Shown: positions 12,191 to 25,482 of the stretch, piece by piece
Numbering within the stretch: position 1 is the stretch's first letter
Layout: the number at the start of each line of letters is the position of its first letter
Assembly (NCBI RefSeq): GCF_014851395.1
Contig: NW_024040485.1
Span: 12,362,899-12,426,898 of the forward strand
Origin: Micropterus salmoides
Lineage: Eukaryota > Chordata > Actinopteri > Centrarchiformes > Centrarchidae
Direction: 5' to 3'
DNA: 64,000 bases
Notes under the pieces: generated by a model
Told to the model about the DNA's origin: nothing
The model's database searches: none
What the model saw: only the letters and a program-made list of their open reading frames with translations
Position numbers and translations under genes: made by a program

Positions 12191-14390
12191 AGGGATGGGG
12201 ATCGTTAATTTTTATTATTGATACCCTTATTGAGACACTTAACGATCCGATTCTTTATCGATACCACTATTGATACTTTATTATTAATTAGTGATGGTTA
12301 TTTGGTCAGACCAGACCCAATGGGCATGAGGTAGGCCTGCACGGTATGAGGAAAATATTCAATGTGCGATAATGTTATATATTGAGATGACATATTTTAG
12401 ATCCCGAGTTACCCCTGTTCAGGAGGTACTGGACCAGCTCTCCTTCGTAAAGGGTCCGATCCTCTAGGCCTATGGGTATTACCCTATTAGATATAACTGA
12501 GGACTGTTTAAGCTGGTGTCGAAGAGATTCGCCTAACTTCTCACTGTCTTCTTCCGAATGCCTACCCTGCTTACTCTGAAATGGCACCTGACTGAATAGC
12601 CCTAGAGCCAAATACCACACCAGCCACGCCTGTTAATGACCGCTCTCTTCTCATTGATCAGTGCACTTGGTATAGTTGCTAGGACTGTGTTTAGTGGCCA
12701 GGAAAATAGGCCCCAAGGTGTTAAACACACTTTACCTAATAAATTACTACCTTAGTGAAGAAATAAATTCAATGTCTACTACTTGTACTTTAAATGCAGT
12801 GATTATATATTTTATAGCAAAATTAAGCAAGGGCAAGCATACAACTTAAACTGATTAAAACTTGAGTAAACTGATAATCTCTTAAATTCAAAACCTGATT
12901 ATGATAGCTGAGCTTGAGTATTTTGAAGTCGTCTTTTTGGAGAGAAAGGAAGGGGAAGGAGTTGTCCCGGCCGGTGAAATCCTTCCTACACTGCTGGGCT
13001 GATGACCCTGGTGGAAACTTGAGGCTTTGTCCAAAGCCCTCAAATTGTCTTCAAAAGTCTTCAGTCTTCGTTGCAGCTTGAGTGAGAGAAAATCTTCAGA
13101 GTCCAATGATTCTTCAGTTGGTTTGGTCGTTGTGGTTACCCTCTGTGGCTCGATCTCTTGAAGTCCCCTGAAGAATCTCTGAAGTGATCTCTCTCTGACT
13201 CCTCTTTATATATCCTACTCCGTGGCTGAGTTTCTTTGTCAAATCAGCCACCACCCTCTTTCTGTCTGCATGACTACTGTCACATAGCTTGTTCATCCTT
13301 AAATTCAGTTGGGCCAGAGATGTCCTTGTTTGGCCATTTCCTTTCCCCTTGCTGACCCTTCTCTCCCAATGACTCATAGTCATACGACCGTTACACCCAT
13401 CTCAGTATTTCACAATCGGAAGATCAATTCAATTTATTAATCTTCAATATCAATGAGATATCCTGATTTTCAATCATCATATCATGTTAAATACCAAATC
13501 TTTCTTTTAATCATTATTCAATATATTGCTTATAGCATTGTTAAGCTCTGTTTTGCAGATGGAAGGATGTTGCACTTCCCTTTTCTCACTCACTGTTGTT
13601 ACTAAAGGGAGAAAGGCTCCAGTTTTCTTCTTTGCGACCTGATAGCAAGAGCGTTGGGATCTCAACTTATTTGACACACATCACTTGTGATAAATAAACA
13701 TATATTGAAGGGTACATATTAACTGCCTGGTTGTTTTTAATTTAATATTTTAAATACAGCTAAATGTTGTTTCTAGAGCAGCAACATTGTTTACAACAGC
13801 AAAGTAACTCAATAACTTTATCGGACATCACTAGTAGTAGTGAGTGACGTTTAGAAAGAATAACATCAGTCTGCATCAGTCCCTCCTCCTCTCTCGCTGA
13901 CTGCAGGTAACGTTACCAGGTAGAAGGAGGAGCGGCTGGTTTGTCTCAGCCAGCAGCTGAGTTTTTAAGACTACAGACCAGTCTGTGCTCCAGACCGACA
14001 GCTTTCTATTTAGCTTGTTTTTAACATTTGGCTAATGCTAAGGTAGCGTTAGCTGTGCTTGTATAAAACATACAGGATGAGTTACTGGGGACAGAGATGA
14101 CTTAATTAACCTCCAACAAAATTTTGAATAGGGCCCCCGAAGGCCTACTGCCGGCTCTGAATGTGATGATAAAATCAATAGACATCAATTTTAAAATCAT
14201 TAATGACTACAAGGGTACATGTAACAAGAGATAAAAGCTCATACAATTAATGAATTAATTCATGATTAGGCAGCTTGCATACGAAGAAAGGGAACTTAGT
14301 GATTACACCATTTAACTAATGAATAATAGCTATGCCTACTCCTCAATAGCTCAGGGAAGGTAAAAATGCAAGAGCTGCAAGGTTTAGCCA
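12190..14390. other. Repeat-derived intergenic DNA, unclassified
   Basis: 12,200-12,290 (GTAGGGATGGGGATCG with ATCGATACC runs) has the look of the end of a fish hAT-type repeat without its partner. Minus-strand open frames at 12,375-12,620, 12,888-13,106 and 13,114-13,383 lie in series and could be remnants of one element's gene, but I recognise no domain in them. Confidence 0.35.
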
Positions 14391-15420
14391 CAGTATAAAA
14401 GTCATTGCATGCATTGTCATTGGGTTTTTGTTTTGTATTTCCCATTTTATTTTGTTTGAGTCCTTCCTCATGTGTCTTTGTTAACTTCACTTCCTGCCTT
14501 TGTGTGTTTCCCGCATGTATAATTTGTCTACCCCTCTCTGATTAGTGGCACCGGTCTCTCATTATCTTCACCCGTCAAGTGTATTTAATTTATCTGTTTC
14601 CCTCATTCAGTGCCTTCATCTTTAGCCACTTTCTTACAGAGATCTCACAATAAATGCACAAAGAATATCCAATATGCTGCATTTGCCTATTCGTACTAAA
14701 CTAACGTTTGCGGCATAATCCCTCAACCACGTGTGCTTTCATGTAGTGATCCGGCTTTCCGGAAGCAGCGGCGTAGAAAAAGACTATTAGGTGTAATACA
14801 ATTACTATATTATTGGCGCAACACTCCCGGAAATTAACGCGGTGTGAAAGCAGCTTTTGTCTTTAGCCGCTTTCACACAACGATCCAGCAATAAACGCGA
14901 AAAGAATGTCCACAACATTGCTGCATTTGCTCATTCACACTGAACAAAATATTGTGGCATAATCCCACAACCATGTGTGCTTTCATATAGCGATCCAGTT
15001 TTCCGGGTTAGGCAGTGAAAAAAAGAAGACTATGACTTATTACACAACAGCGTTGAAACGCCACACCTGTTCCAGCATGCCAGCAGTGGCTTTTCACACA
15101 GACATCGTTACTGTTACTACCAACAATCTGCCCCCCCCTCCCTGCTCCGAACCTTTCATACAGCACAGTGAGCCAGCATTATGGCGTAATAATCCTGGAA
15201 AATAAGTGTGAAAGTGCCTTCTAGACTTAACATTCCAGCCTTTTCGTCGGTGTTCTCCCACTGCTTTTTGGATTATTTCAATTGGAACGTGCCTGTTAAA
15301 TTGGACTTTGGATTCTGGACTTGTTTGCCTGGTATGGACTGCTTAAGTTACCTGGTTACCTTGCCTGCCTCACTTACCTGGAGGCTTGTGTACCTGGTTT
15401 GATTTGTTGTATCTTTGAAC
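14390..15420. repeat. Fish interspersed repeat split by a tandem-duplicated MITE-like insert
   Basis: 14,390-14,590 (CTTCACTTCCTGCC) and 15,208-15,420 (TTGGACTTTGGATTCTGGAC) resemble the two halves of a common LTR-like fish repeat. Between them 14,620-14,762 and 14,860-15,006 are diverged direct copies of each other (TCTTTAGCC, GCTGCATTTGC, GGCATAATCCC, TGTGCTTTCAT, CCGG), 240 bp apart. Confidence 0.5.
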
Positions 15421-15469
15421 TACACCTTCCACCTCTACTACTGTATTTGTCACATACACATAGATGCAG

Positions 15470-15712
15470 CAAAATTCATTCTCTGCATTTAACCCATCTC
15501 TGAAGGGACCAACTCCTGATTGAACGGAGTGATTGGTCAAGCAGCACTGACTAGAGAACCAACCTAGCATGTTTTTAATGGTGGGGGAAATCTGAGCACC
15601 CGGCGGAACCCCACGTCGACACGGGGAGAACATGTAAACTCCACACAGAAAGGCCAGGACCTTCTTGCTGTGAGGCCACAGTGCTATCCATTAAGACACC
15701 GTGCTGCCCTTT
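15470..15712. repeat. Interspersed fish repeat (SINE/LINE-tail type)
   Basis: It contains the blocks CATTTAACCCATC, GGGGAGAACATGTAAACTCC, CAGAAAGGCC and AGGACCTTCTTGCTGTGAGG, ending at ACCGTGCTGCCC, the familiar order of a very common teleost interspersed repeat. It has no coding capacity. Confidence 0.65.
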
Positions 15713-15967
15713 AGGTAATTAGCACTAAACACAAAGTAGAGCTGAGCCTGATGGGAATGTCATCAGCAGGGATGTGATTTTTCCGGATTAATCCGGAATT
15801 CTCGATTTTCCGATCTGAAAATATGACCCACGTGAATCATGCAGATCTGTGGAAAGGATGGAGGACATCCTACAGGCTGACGTGTGTAAAGTTTTCTTCC
15901 TTTCCAAGGATCAACAAGGATGTTCGTTTGCGTTCAGCTGCCAATTCCACACCTGCACAGTGTGTAC

Positions 15968-16813
15968 TTGGGTTGAAACGGTATGAAAATTTCATATCAC
16001 GATTATAGTGACCAAAATTATCACGTTATCAGTATTATCATGGTATTGTAAAAATGTGCCAAAAAAGATTAAAATGTACTGATACACATACTGAAACCAT
16101 TTCAACAAGTTTTATATTGAAAACTACAAATACAATTGACATTTTGTTTGCATAAAAAATCAAATACCTTTTGTAAACATATCAAAATCATTTAAGTGTG
16201 CAGATTTTATATTATATAGGTAATACAATGACCCTGTGCACAGTTACATGAAAACAAATATGTATTATGTCAGTGATAGTAACTGCAATGAGCCCAACAA
16301 CTGACATGAATACAGGAGTCTGTAGCGTTTCTAGATATGCTGGTTGGTTGACTAAACTGTTTAATGTGTTATGTGCAGTGGACGAATAGACTACCTACAC
16401 ATGACGCACACAGCAACAGAACAACGTGCAGCGTTTTTACAAGAGCAGCTAACACTGAGAACTTCAGTTTACACGCTGTTAGCAAGTCAGAGAGACAAAC
16501 CAAGGCTAAAAGTTGACTCACCCTGTGTTCACTATAAGGTCATTTTCTTCAATCAAGTTTCCCTCAGCACTCTCATAAAAACTAAAATACGACTGGCCTG
16601 AAAAATCTCCGCAGCGTTGTCATTGACCCAAACAAACCCACGTTGCATTCTGCCCATGCGCACCTGCTTCTGGGAGATGGTGGACAGTGTTTGCCATATA
16701 ATTGCGCGGTAAACCGTACACAGTTAACATGGTAATTAAAATGTGTATGGTAATAATAACTGTCGGGAATTTTACCATGGTTTACCGTTAAACCGGTAAT
16801 CGTTTTATCCCTA
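15968..16813. mobile_element. Non-autonomous hAT transposon with 8-bp target duplication
   Basis: Ends: TTGGGTTGAAACGGTATG at the left; CGTTTTATCCCTA at the right (reverse complement TAGGGATAAAACG), an imperfect inverted repeat. GTGTGTAC occurs immediately outside both ends (15,960-15,967 and 16,814-16,821). It is 846 bp with no transposase. Confidence 0.85.
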
Positions 16814-16853
16814 GTGTGTACCATAGTCGCTCTCGCGCACAGTGGTAAGTAAC

Positions 16854-17454
16854 GTGTTGGGCAGTAATACTGTAATTTTATTTTTCCCAGTAAAGAGTAA
16901 TTTAACCGATTACTATTTCCAAAACAGTTATATTATAATAGTTAGGCTACTAATCCAAGTAACGCTGTGCTACTGAATGCACCATCCCTGGCGTAAATGC
17001 GCGACCGCGCTGCAGGTCAGCGGGACCGGACCTTATGTTGTTTAAGTCAGCTGTTAGCCAAAAAGCTAAAGGAAGACTGGAGAACAGGGAGAGAGGTATT
17101 TTCGACAGTTGTAAATAAATTTATTACCATTATTGTGTCACAGTCTACGATGCAAAGAACATTGTCGTCCGTTGTAAACCTTCTGCGACCAGCAAAAAGT
17201 TTTTGACTGCGAACAATTCTACATTTATACTTAGGCTAATTGAAGCATCAGCTAAAACAACACAGCAACATGAAACTCAGAAAGAAAGGCCGGCTGCTAC
17301 TGCCAGTGATGCTTTGACTATAGTCTATGATCAGGAGAGAGTGGCATTATATCACCCAGTAATAAGTAGAGTAAGTAATATTACTTTTTAAGGAGTATAT
17401 GCTGAGTAACTAGTTGGTAATAACTATATTATTTCTGAGTAACTTGCCAAACAT
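16854..17454. mobile_element. Probable second DNA element abutting the previous one
   Basis: The left edge TGTTGGGCAGTAATACT and the reverse complement of the right edge TGTTTGGCAAGTTACTC are similar. Internal runs of AGTAAT/ATTACT are typical of a widespread fish element family. No clear target duplication. Confidence 0.45.
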
Positions 17455-17459
17455 TGAGT

Positions 17460-19260
17460 TGACAATAAGGATCGGATAAATTGGGTATGTTTTGATTATT
17501 GCTTGTTATAGGCTGTTTAATGTTTACTTTGACTTTGTTGTTGATTGATCAATCACATAGACTATATAAGCTACAATTTGCTGTATGAATGGTTGCTTTT
17601 TAAGTTGTCCTTATGTTAAAGGTTTTGGCACGTTTTTAAATTTCTTGTGACAGGGATTAGGCTTATATAGCCTAAGGTCATTTCATATGGCTTTGATCCG
17701 CAGATCAACAGACAGGCAAAGCCTAGCCTAGTTATACACTCAATTATTTCATGTTGCATGTTGCACATATAGCGGTTGAAGTTTGGTAAAAAAATGTATA
17801 CAAAATAATTATTATAGAGCGGTTGCGATGTCACAGTGGATTAGACACTTGTCTTTGATTCCCACTGCAACACATCCACCAAATAAGATATTGTCATGGG
17901 TCCTGCTTTACTATCCATGTTATAATAGAGCCGCGGCCAGTTTTATTGGGGTGGGGGGGGGGGGGGTCTCAGTATATTTTCCTGCTTTTTTGCCCTTTGC
18001 CAATCACATGCCTGATTAGTTTTGCAGGTATTTGGGCATAAAATAAAGGACACATTTAACTGAAAGGGATGCTATATGAACAGCAGCGTTGTTTGTGAGG
18101 GGGACATGATTTTCTGTATACATTTAATGGCAACCCATTTTACGCTAAACCACATAAGCTTTATGGTAGCATTAAAAAAGTCAGTGGTTCAAGTCATTAG
18201 GATTCATCCTCTGTGGCACTATGAATATCAGTAGCAAATAGCATGGCAATCCCTCCAAAAGTTCATATTTCAGTCAGGACCAAATGGTGGACCGACATTG
18301 CCATCCATAGAGCATAGAAATTTTGTAGATGAAGACTGAGCGGTACATTTTAAAGGCACGCAACAAATACAGCATAAGTTTCCTCAGGAGAGGGATTTCA
18401 CAACCTGAAATCAATCTCCTCATTAAAATATCTCATGAGAAAAAAAATATGACTATTCAGGGATCACCAACAAGTAAGCATTCTGTAATCAGTCTGTAAT
18501 GTAGCCTCACGAGATTCATGAGATCTCAGTCATCAGAACAGGGCAAATGGTCATTGTAGCGTGTTTGAACAAAGCCTGGAGGTCATGCAGCTGGCTTCCA
18601 CTCGCGTTATAATTAGTTGTCTAAAGCAGAATGACGGTGATTGCTGTGTTGCACATAGCAACTATTAATCAACTGAGCAACTGCATAGTGATTGTGGCAG
18701 ATCTTTGTTTGTACATGGATCTGTTTGACTGAAGTCTGAGGATGTTGTGAGTAGATGTTTTCAATGACCAGTAGTTAAGTGAATCTGCGATTGCCCTCCT
18801 ATGGACCTGGTTTCTCCGCAACCATATGTAAAACCCAGAGTCACCAACCCCGGCATCAGAATGGAGAGTGATTTTACTGTGGTTTATTTGAGGCTTTTAT
18901 CTAAAATTAATTAATCTGTTTTATCTCTTAATCATTTGAGTGTGTGACTCATGCCTTTATCTCAACCCATTTGGACTAATGTAATGCACTTCACACTGGC
19001 GTTAACCAAGCCTCCCTCGCGAGCATACAGCCAAAATGCAGCTGCTCATCTTCCAGCAGGAACTATGAGGATATTACCCCAGTTCTGGCCTCACCCTACT
19101 GGCTCCATGTATAAAATAAATTTTAAGATTTTGTTTGTATTTAAGTAGTTAAAGGGGTGTACATCTCGGACCTCCTACATGATTACTCCCCCTGGAGGTC
19201 GCTGAGGTACGCTGATCAGCTGCAACTTGTCGTCCCTAAGCTGATTATACACGGAGTAGC
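17460..19260. other. Intergenic, SINE remnant near 17,820
   Basis: 17,815-17,885 (GATGTCACAGTGGATTAGAC, GATTCCCACTG, ACATCCACCAA) matches the head of the tRNA-derived SINE at 56,712. A poly-G tract lies at 17,948-17,966. Nothing else is recognised. Confidence 0.5.
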
Positions 19261-19263
19261 TTT

Positions 19264-21080
19264 TAGAGGCAAGGCAAGTTTATATGTATAGCACATTTCA
19301 ACAAGGTAATTCAAAGTGCTTTACATAAAACATAAAAGCAACAGGGAAATATAAAAAAGTTTAAAAGCAACATAGGGAAATTGAAAAAATACACATTAAA
19401 AAATAATAAAAGTTACAGTGCAGTGTACAATCAGGGATAAAAGAGTTAAATGGAAAATAAAAACAGGCTGAGGGGTTGAGCAAATAATTGAGTTACAATT
19501 ATTTTGAAAAGAGAATAAACAGAAGTATACTTGATCTACTCTCTCTAGCTAGTCTGTACTCGGGTCCATAGCAATCTTTGGGTCCACTGAAACTTCAAAA
19601 ACCCTCGGACACTACAGAGAAACCAGGACATGTCTGTCCGCAGGCCACTTTAATCCAGTTATACTCTGGACCCACCTGCGTGTTTACAGGTGGACAGAGG
19701 TTCCTGCAAATCACTCAGGTGTGAGATTTAAGACCACTTCCTTCACTCTGTTCAATCTCACTCTCATTATCTTTTCACTCAATTGCCTACTCAATTAATA
19801 CTTAATTAAAAGCAATGGTAAAAAGCTAAAAACAAAGAAAAAGAAAACAGGACAGTAAAAGTTACAGTGCAGTGTAAGTTATCAATCTACTAGTTAAAGG
19901 CAGTGGTAAAAAGAAAAATCTTAAATATTTAATTAAAAGCTATGGTAAAAAGAAAAGTCTTAATTTAAAAGAACTGACAGTTTCAGCAGACCTCCAGTTA
20001 TCTGGGAGTTTGTTCCAGATATACGGCACATAATAACTGAACGCTGTTCAGTTCAGCTCTTCTCCTTGTTTAGATTTGACTCTGGGGACAGAAAGCAAAC
20101 CTGCCCCAGACGACCTGAGAGGTCTGGATGGTTCGTAACGAAGCAGAAGATCAGAAATGTATTTTGGCCCTAAACCATTTAGTGCTTTATAAACTAACAG
20201 CAGGATTTTTGAAATCAATTCAATGTAAAGACCTCAGAACTGGAGTAATGTGATCCACCTTTTTGGTCTTAGTGAGGACTCGTGCAGCAGCTTTCTGAAT
20301 CAGCTGCAGCTGTCTGATGGATTTCTTAGGGAGCCCTGTAAGGACACTGTTACAGTAGTCGAGTCGAAGATAAATGCATGGATAAGTTTTTCCAGGTCTT
20401 GCTGAGACATAAGTCCTTTAATCCTTGATATATTCTTCAGGTGATAGTAGACTGACTTTGTAATTGTTTTAATGTGGCTCCTCGGATTCAGGTCTGAGTC
20501 CATGACTACACCAAGATTTCTGGCTTGATTTGTGGTTTTTAACATTACAGATTGAAGTCGAGTGCTGACTTTCAATAGTTCCTCCCTGGCTCCAAAAACA
20601 ATAACTTCAGTTTTATCTTTGTTCAGTTGAAGAAAATTCTGGCACATCCAGCCGTTGACCTGCTCAATACAGTTACTCAGCACCCGTATGGGATCATAGT
20701 CCCCTGGTGAAATGGTTATGTAAATCTGTGTGTCATCTGCATAATTATGGTAACATATTTTGTTTTCATAATCTGAGCCAGTGGAAGCAAAACAAACGAG
20801 GCCCCAGAATGGAGCCTTGGGAACTCCACATGTCATTTTTGTCAGCTCAGATGTGTGATTACCTATAGACACTAAGTAGTCCCTGTCCTGTAAGTAGGAT
20901 TCAAACCATTTTAGTACTGTGCCAGAAAGTCCAACCCAGTTTTCAAGTCTGTTTAGTAATATGTTGTGGTCGACCGTGTTGAATGCAGCACTGAGATCCA
21001 ATAATACTAAGACTGACACTGTCAGTGTTTAAATGGATGTCATTGAAGACCTTAACAAGAGCCGTCTCAGTGGTGTGGTG
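19264..21080 (-). mobile_element. L2-like LINE, 3' half with degraded reverse transcriptase
   Basis: The minus-strand frame 21,019-20,300 has RT motifs LDLSAAFNTVDHNILL, a CGVP motif (the following QGS-type segment is scrambled) and the catalytic YADDTQIY, then QLNKDKTEVIVF and the NLGV box. 21,020-21,080 continues upstream RT sequence in another frame. The C-terminal and 3' UTR portion runs to 19,264 with a tail rich in AAAGCACTTTGAATTACC. Frameshifts and 5' truncation make it inactive. Confidence 0.88.
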
Positions 21081-21429
21081 TGGTCGGGGCAATTTTTCAG
21101 CAGTAGCCCCTAAACTGTGTAATCAGCTACCCCCCGTGCAGGCAATTAGGAATTATGCACAGGGGGACAACATTTTTAAAATTGGGCCCCTCATTGACAC
21201 CCACTCGAACACCACCTCCATCCACCCACCCTTAGTTCGAATACAAACACAGGTAACTTCAAAGAAGCTTTTGGCCCTTAGCCTTATAGTGACACAGATG
21301 GAGTCCGTAACAACCTTTTCCCAATTCAGTGTTGTAGACTCATCCAGGCCATGCTCGCATACATATTCAATTACTCAATATGATTATAAAGCACAAAAGG
21401 TCATTACAGTTTTTTTAATTAGACTGTGA
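21081..21429 (+). mobile_element. Possible LINE C-terminal remnant on the opposite strand
   Basis: The plus-strand frame 21,025-21,429 contains FSAVAPKLCNQLPP, which resembles the conserved (A/F)S-x-(V/A)-P-x-L-WN-x-LP box near the C-terminus of fish LINE proteins. The rest of the frame is not recognisable. Confidence 0.35.
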
Positions 21430-24400
21430 CCGTTATGTTACTCCTTTTAACTTAAAATAAGACAAGGATGGGAAAAAATGCCCTTCAGTGCTTGAGTGAT
21501 TAAAGTAAATCAAACATTGAAGAAATTCAAATTATAAGTGAACAAATAAACATACTTCATCCATCAAATTCAATCTTAATGGCTACATTAATCAAAGTAT
21601 TGGTCAAATTATGTGCAGACCAGAAATACTGTATTGAAAATATGTCTGTGTCGACTGAAATGATGATAATAACAATATAAAGAGAGGCATTGTTATGTGT
21701 AGTTTATTGTAATGTAACTATATTTGCAGCTGTATACTATGGCTTGTGATGTGCTGCTGACTAGTGTTTACTGTAGGTCAATTTTCTTGAGATTTTTACC
21801 GGTCTGTGTTATTAATCTTTATTAATATAAAGGGAAACACAAAATTAAGGTGGCAGGAGTATAATAGAATATAATGCAGTAAAGCTCTCAGGCATTCTGT
21901 ATTGCTTTTAGATGTGTAGATATTCTCCTGACAACACAAGGTTGTTGTATAATGAAACAAAAGTTTTTTAGTCCTTTCATGCTGCACACACAGAACTTCA
22001 CATATATTAATATTTGGATACACATTAAATGTGTATAAAAATGTTTTCTCATGTAATATGATTTCTGTTGAGTCAGTCTTCCCTCCTCTTTTGTCTTTGC
22101 CTTTGTTTGGGGAAGTAACCTCTTTAAATATGACAATATGGCACATTTTCTCACCTCAGTGATAAATGAATAAATTTTAATTCAGTGATAAACTCCTCGA
22201 CTTGATTAGCTCCTGTGTTTCAGCAGGTTTTCTGCTCATGTTCAAAACCTTCTGGACATTCAGAATCTCTCCCTCGTATGTGTTCTCTGACATGTCCAGA
22301 AAAAATGTCGTAATATTTCAAGAATAATGTCCTCATTTAATGAGAATTCATAATATTTTTAAGCAGTCTACCTGCCCTGCTGTGCATAAGCCTGTGTTGT
22401 TGCTCTGCTGATTTGGCCCCTTTAGACTGTCTGCAGACAAAGACCTGTTTTGGGACTGTACTGGATGAGAGGTGGATAAATGAAACTTACTGAAAACACT
22501 TTGATCAGACAGAAATCTCACCACACATTCACAGACACCAACTTCAGATAAAGTGCAGCTTTTTTGTCTCTGTGTGTTTTGGCTTTTCTTTTTCTTGGGC
22601 CCCTGACAGGCTGCTGTGTTCGCTTAAAGTGACTGGCTTTGCATTTGCGGGTCCTGCACATCTGAATGGTTTCGACCATACCATTTTCACAATAACAGTG
22701 GGGGGTGGGTTATCAGATGACGAGTGTGAAATATGTTTTAATGATAATACATTTATTTATCATGTAAATACATCTAAAAAGTTTTGTTATTCATATAAGA
22801 CAGTAAGTCAAGTGTTGTACTTTATTCCATATAAGGGTCAACCATAGACCTTTGCATGGGGCCCCCCCGGGCCTTGGGCCGAGGTCATTTGTACCTTTTG
22901 AACCACCTGACAGTGGGCTGCCCCCACGTCAAAATGTCCCTCACCCTTTAAAATTCTTGTCTAAACACTTACTTTTACTTGGCTTGTAATCCAGCATGAG
23001 AGCTGTTTGGTCTTCATTTAGTCTTTTTAGTGTTCTGAATTACCGGTTGTGTTGTGTGTTTTATGTGTTATTATATTTTTATTTATTCATTGTTTATTCA
23101 TTGGAGCACTTTGGTTATCTTTCTGTGTTTTTTAGAATGTGCTGTAAAAATGAAGTGGCTTGGTGCAACCTTACCACTGACAAAAACTGGGGAGATCCCA
23201 ACGTACCTTGCAGCAGAAGAACGTTTCAGATGACTGTCATCATCGGATAAGAATGGCTTTCTGTTTCCGCCCTCCATTTACGTTTCAGGTGCATTTAGCA
23301 TGATTATTCACTGTTTTGAGGTGGGAATTACCCATAATTGTCTCTCTCTCAACTTTAATGTGTGCAGGAGATACATAATGTTCCAAACAAGCCATTAAGT
23401 TTAGACACAACAGGAAAACGCCGCATGGAAGAGTTTGTAATGCTGTTGTCTGCCACCATCAGCAAGGCAGTGACTAAGAAGTGGTAAAAACATAGAGATC
23501 AATGCCACACTGATTGAGAATAACAGGGCCACTTTGAATATACAATTAGAGTTTATCTAAACCTAAAACCTGTAAACCATGCCAGAGAAAACGGTAATAT
23601 AAAACAACTGTTTGTCTCATCTGCTGAACTTTTCGTGCATTTCGTGGAATATCAGAGACACAATCAACTTTTCTTTGATGGTCCACATAATAGTTACAAA
23701 AACAACAGTGTAGAGAAGCATAGCATTTCACAAAAGTAATAGAGGCATGTAAAGGACCTATCCTGTATTTCATATGCCTTAACAGCATGTCATGTGCCTG
23801 TGCTCTCAAAATCAAACTAATTTTAAAGATTTCAGTCCTGCTTTGGTAAGACCTGTGTTGACTGTGGTAAGCAGTGTAAATGCCTGCTCACAGCAGAAAG
23901 TGGCAGAGCAACATTACTTCGTTAAATTAACTGAATAGTTTTAAGCATTTCAGTTATTTTTAAAATGATTTGAACAAAAATAACCATCTTTGGTCAAACC
24001 AGTCACGAATGGTAGACACATGCAACTGGTAAAGGTGGGGTCACATTTAGACTCATTTGTTTTTAAAGGTTTCAAAAAATGTTGATAAAGTACAAATGAA
24101 TCAAAGTTAACAAATATTATAACCGACAGGTAAACATTAGTTCTCCTTTCTCTGTCTTTGGAGCTTAGACTGACAACAGCAGAAATGCCTGAACATGGTA
24201 ACTAACAATAAATACAGTAGAAACACACACCCGAGCATACACACTAAAATCTCCCCTACTGAGACTTCTGATGTGTGATTTGTCATTCTCCTCTCCCACA
24301 CTGACGACATGTGTCATCCATTACAGAACATTTCGCAGAGCTGCTCTTCTTATTCTCTGACAACCTGCAATTATATCAGCATGCTCTGAGAAGTCAATCG

Positions 24401-25480
24401 ACGCTACCAGCCACACATTAAAGCCAATCAAAAGCTTTTGAACAGACTTGTCAGGAACAAAATGGAGGTCTAGGCCCTATACTGTCATACTGACACTGAC
24501 AATTTCAGAAAAAAAGACAATTTGAACATCATGAAAGTCTGTGTTAAATATTTATCTCAACATATCATTCTCAAATTACTCTGACAATTGTAGTTGAAGA
24601 GTCCTGGAATAATCTGGTTAGAAAGACCATTCATCAGTGTATTTGCAAAAGGAATACATATATTACTATTTTGCTCCTTAGCTAAGATATTTGTTGGTGG
24701 CAAAGAAGACCAGCGTAACTGACATTTAGTTCTCGTGTCTGATAAAATTAAGAACACATTTCCCACAAATCATGCTGCATCCGATCCTCCCTCCAACTCA
24801 GTGGCATTCCTCCACATGCATTTGTTTTTAAGAGCAAAAAAGAGGGAGAGAGCTGATAACTGTGAACTGAGAATTTTCCATCAGCTTTTTGCTCATCTTA
24901 CCATCTGCCACTGCGAGAAAACATTCGCTCTTTCTATGCTGGAAGATCAGCAGCCCTCCTCCGCTTCATCCTCCTCCTTCAAATTTTGTGCCATGAAGCA
25001 ATCCAGCAGACTTCCTGTGAAATCATAACCCGGTAGCAGACCAAATATAGCGGAAAGGCCAGTTAAAGCTGCCAATCGTCTTGGCGGTGATATCTTTGTT
25101 TATTGTAATTATGATAATTTATCAAAACTAATGGTAGTAATGTTAAAATGCTACACAGAAGACTTAAATATTTAAAAACACTATACTCTAATGAGACTGA
25201 ACACGCAAGTTGGACAGATTAACCCACATTGGAATGTAAATATGTGTATCTTCATTCACAGCTGCAAGAATTCCAAATGTTATATTTGTGGCTGTATGTC
25301 TTGGACACTCGGGTAAAGAGGGGAGCAGAGCTGAGAACTGAACACCACCTGGTGGTAAGTTGGATCAGATGGCAAACCCAGACGTGCAGTGGGGGTGGAC
25401 TTGGAGAATGGAGGTCCCTTGTCTGCGAGGTCTTCAACTCCCTCCTCTTGAAGATGTTGGTACCTGTTGTGGCAGAAACC
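21430..25480. other. Intergenic, no gene recognised
   Basis: Only short unconvincing frames. The GC-rich 22,850-22,935 patch has no motif I can place. Confidence 0.5.
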
Positions 25481-25482
25481 AT

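Noticed and set aside
12375..13383. Series of three minus-strand open frames
   Set aside because: Short, no recognisable domain, no splice consistency, in repeat-like DNA. Noted only as possible element remnants.
12289..13833. TAGTGATG ... CATCACTA as ends of a hAT element
   Set aside because: The 8-bp flanks (TTATTAAT and GTAGTAGT) do not match and the inverted match does not extend inward.
21025..21429. 134-codon plus-strand frame as a host gene
   Set aside because: Its start overlaps the minus-strand LINE, and its only recognisable motif is LINE-like.
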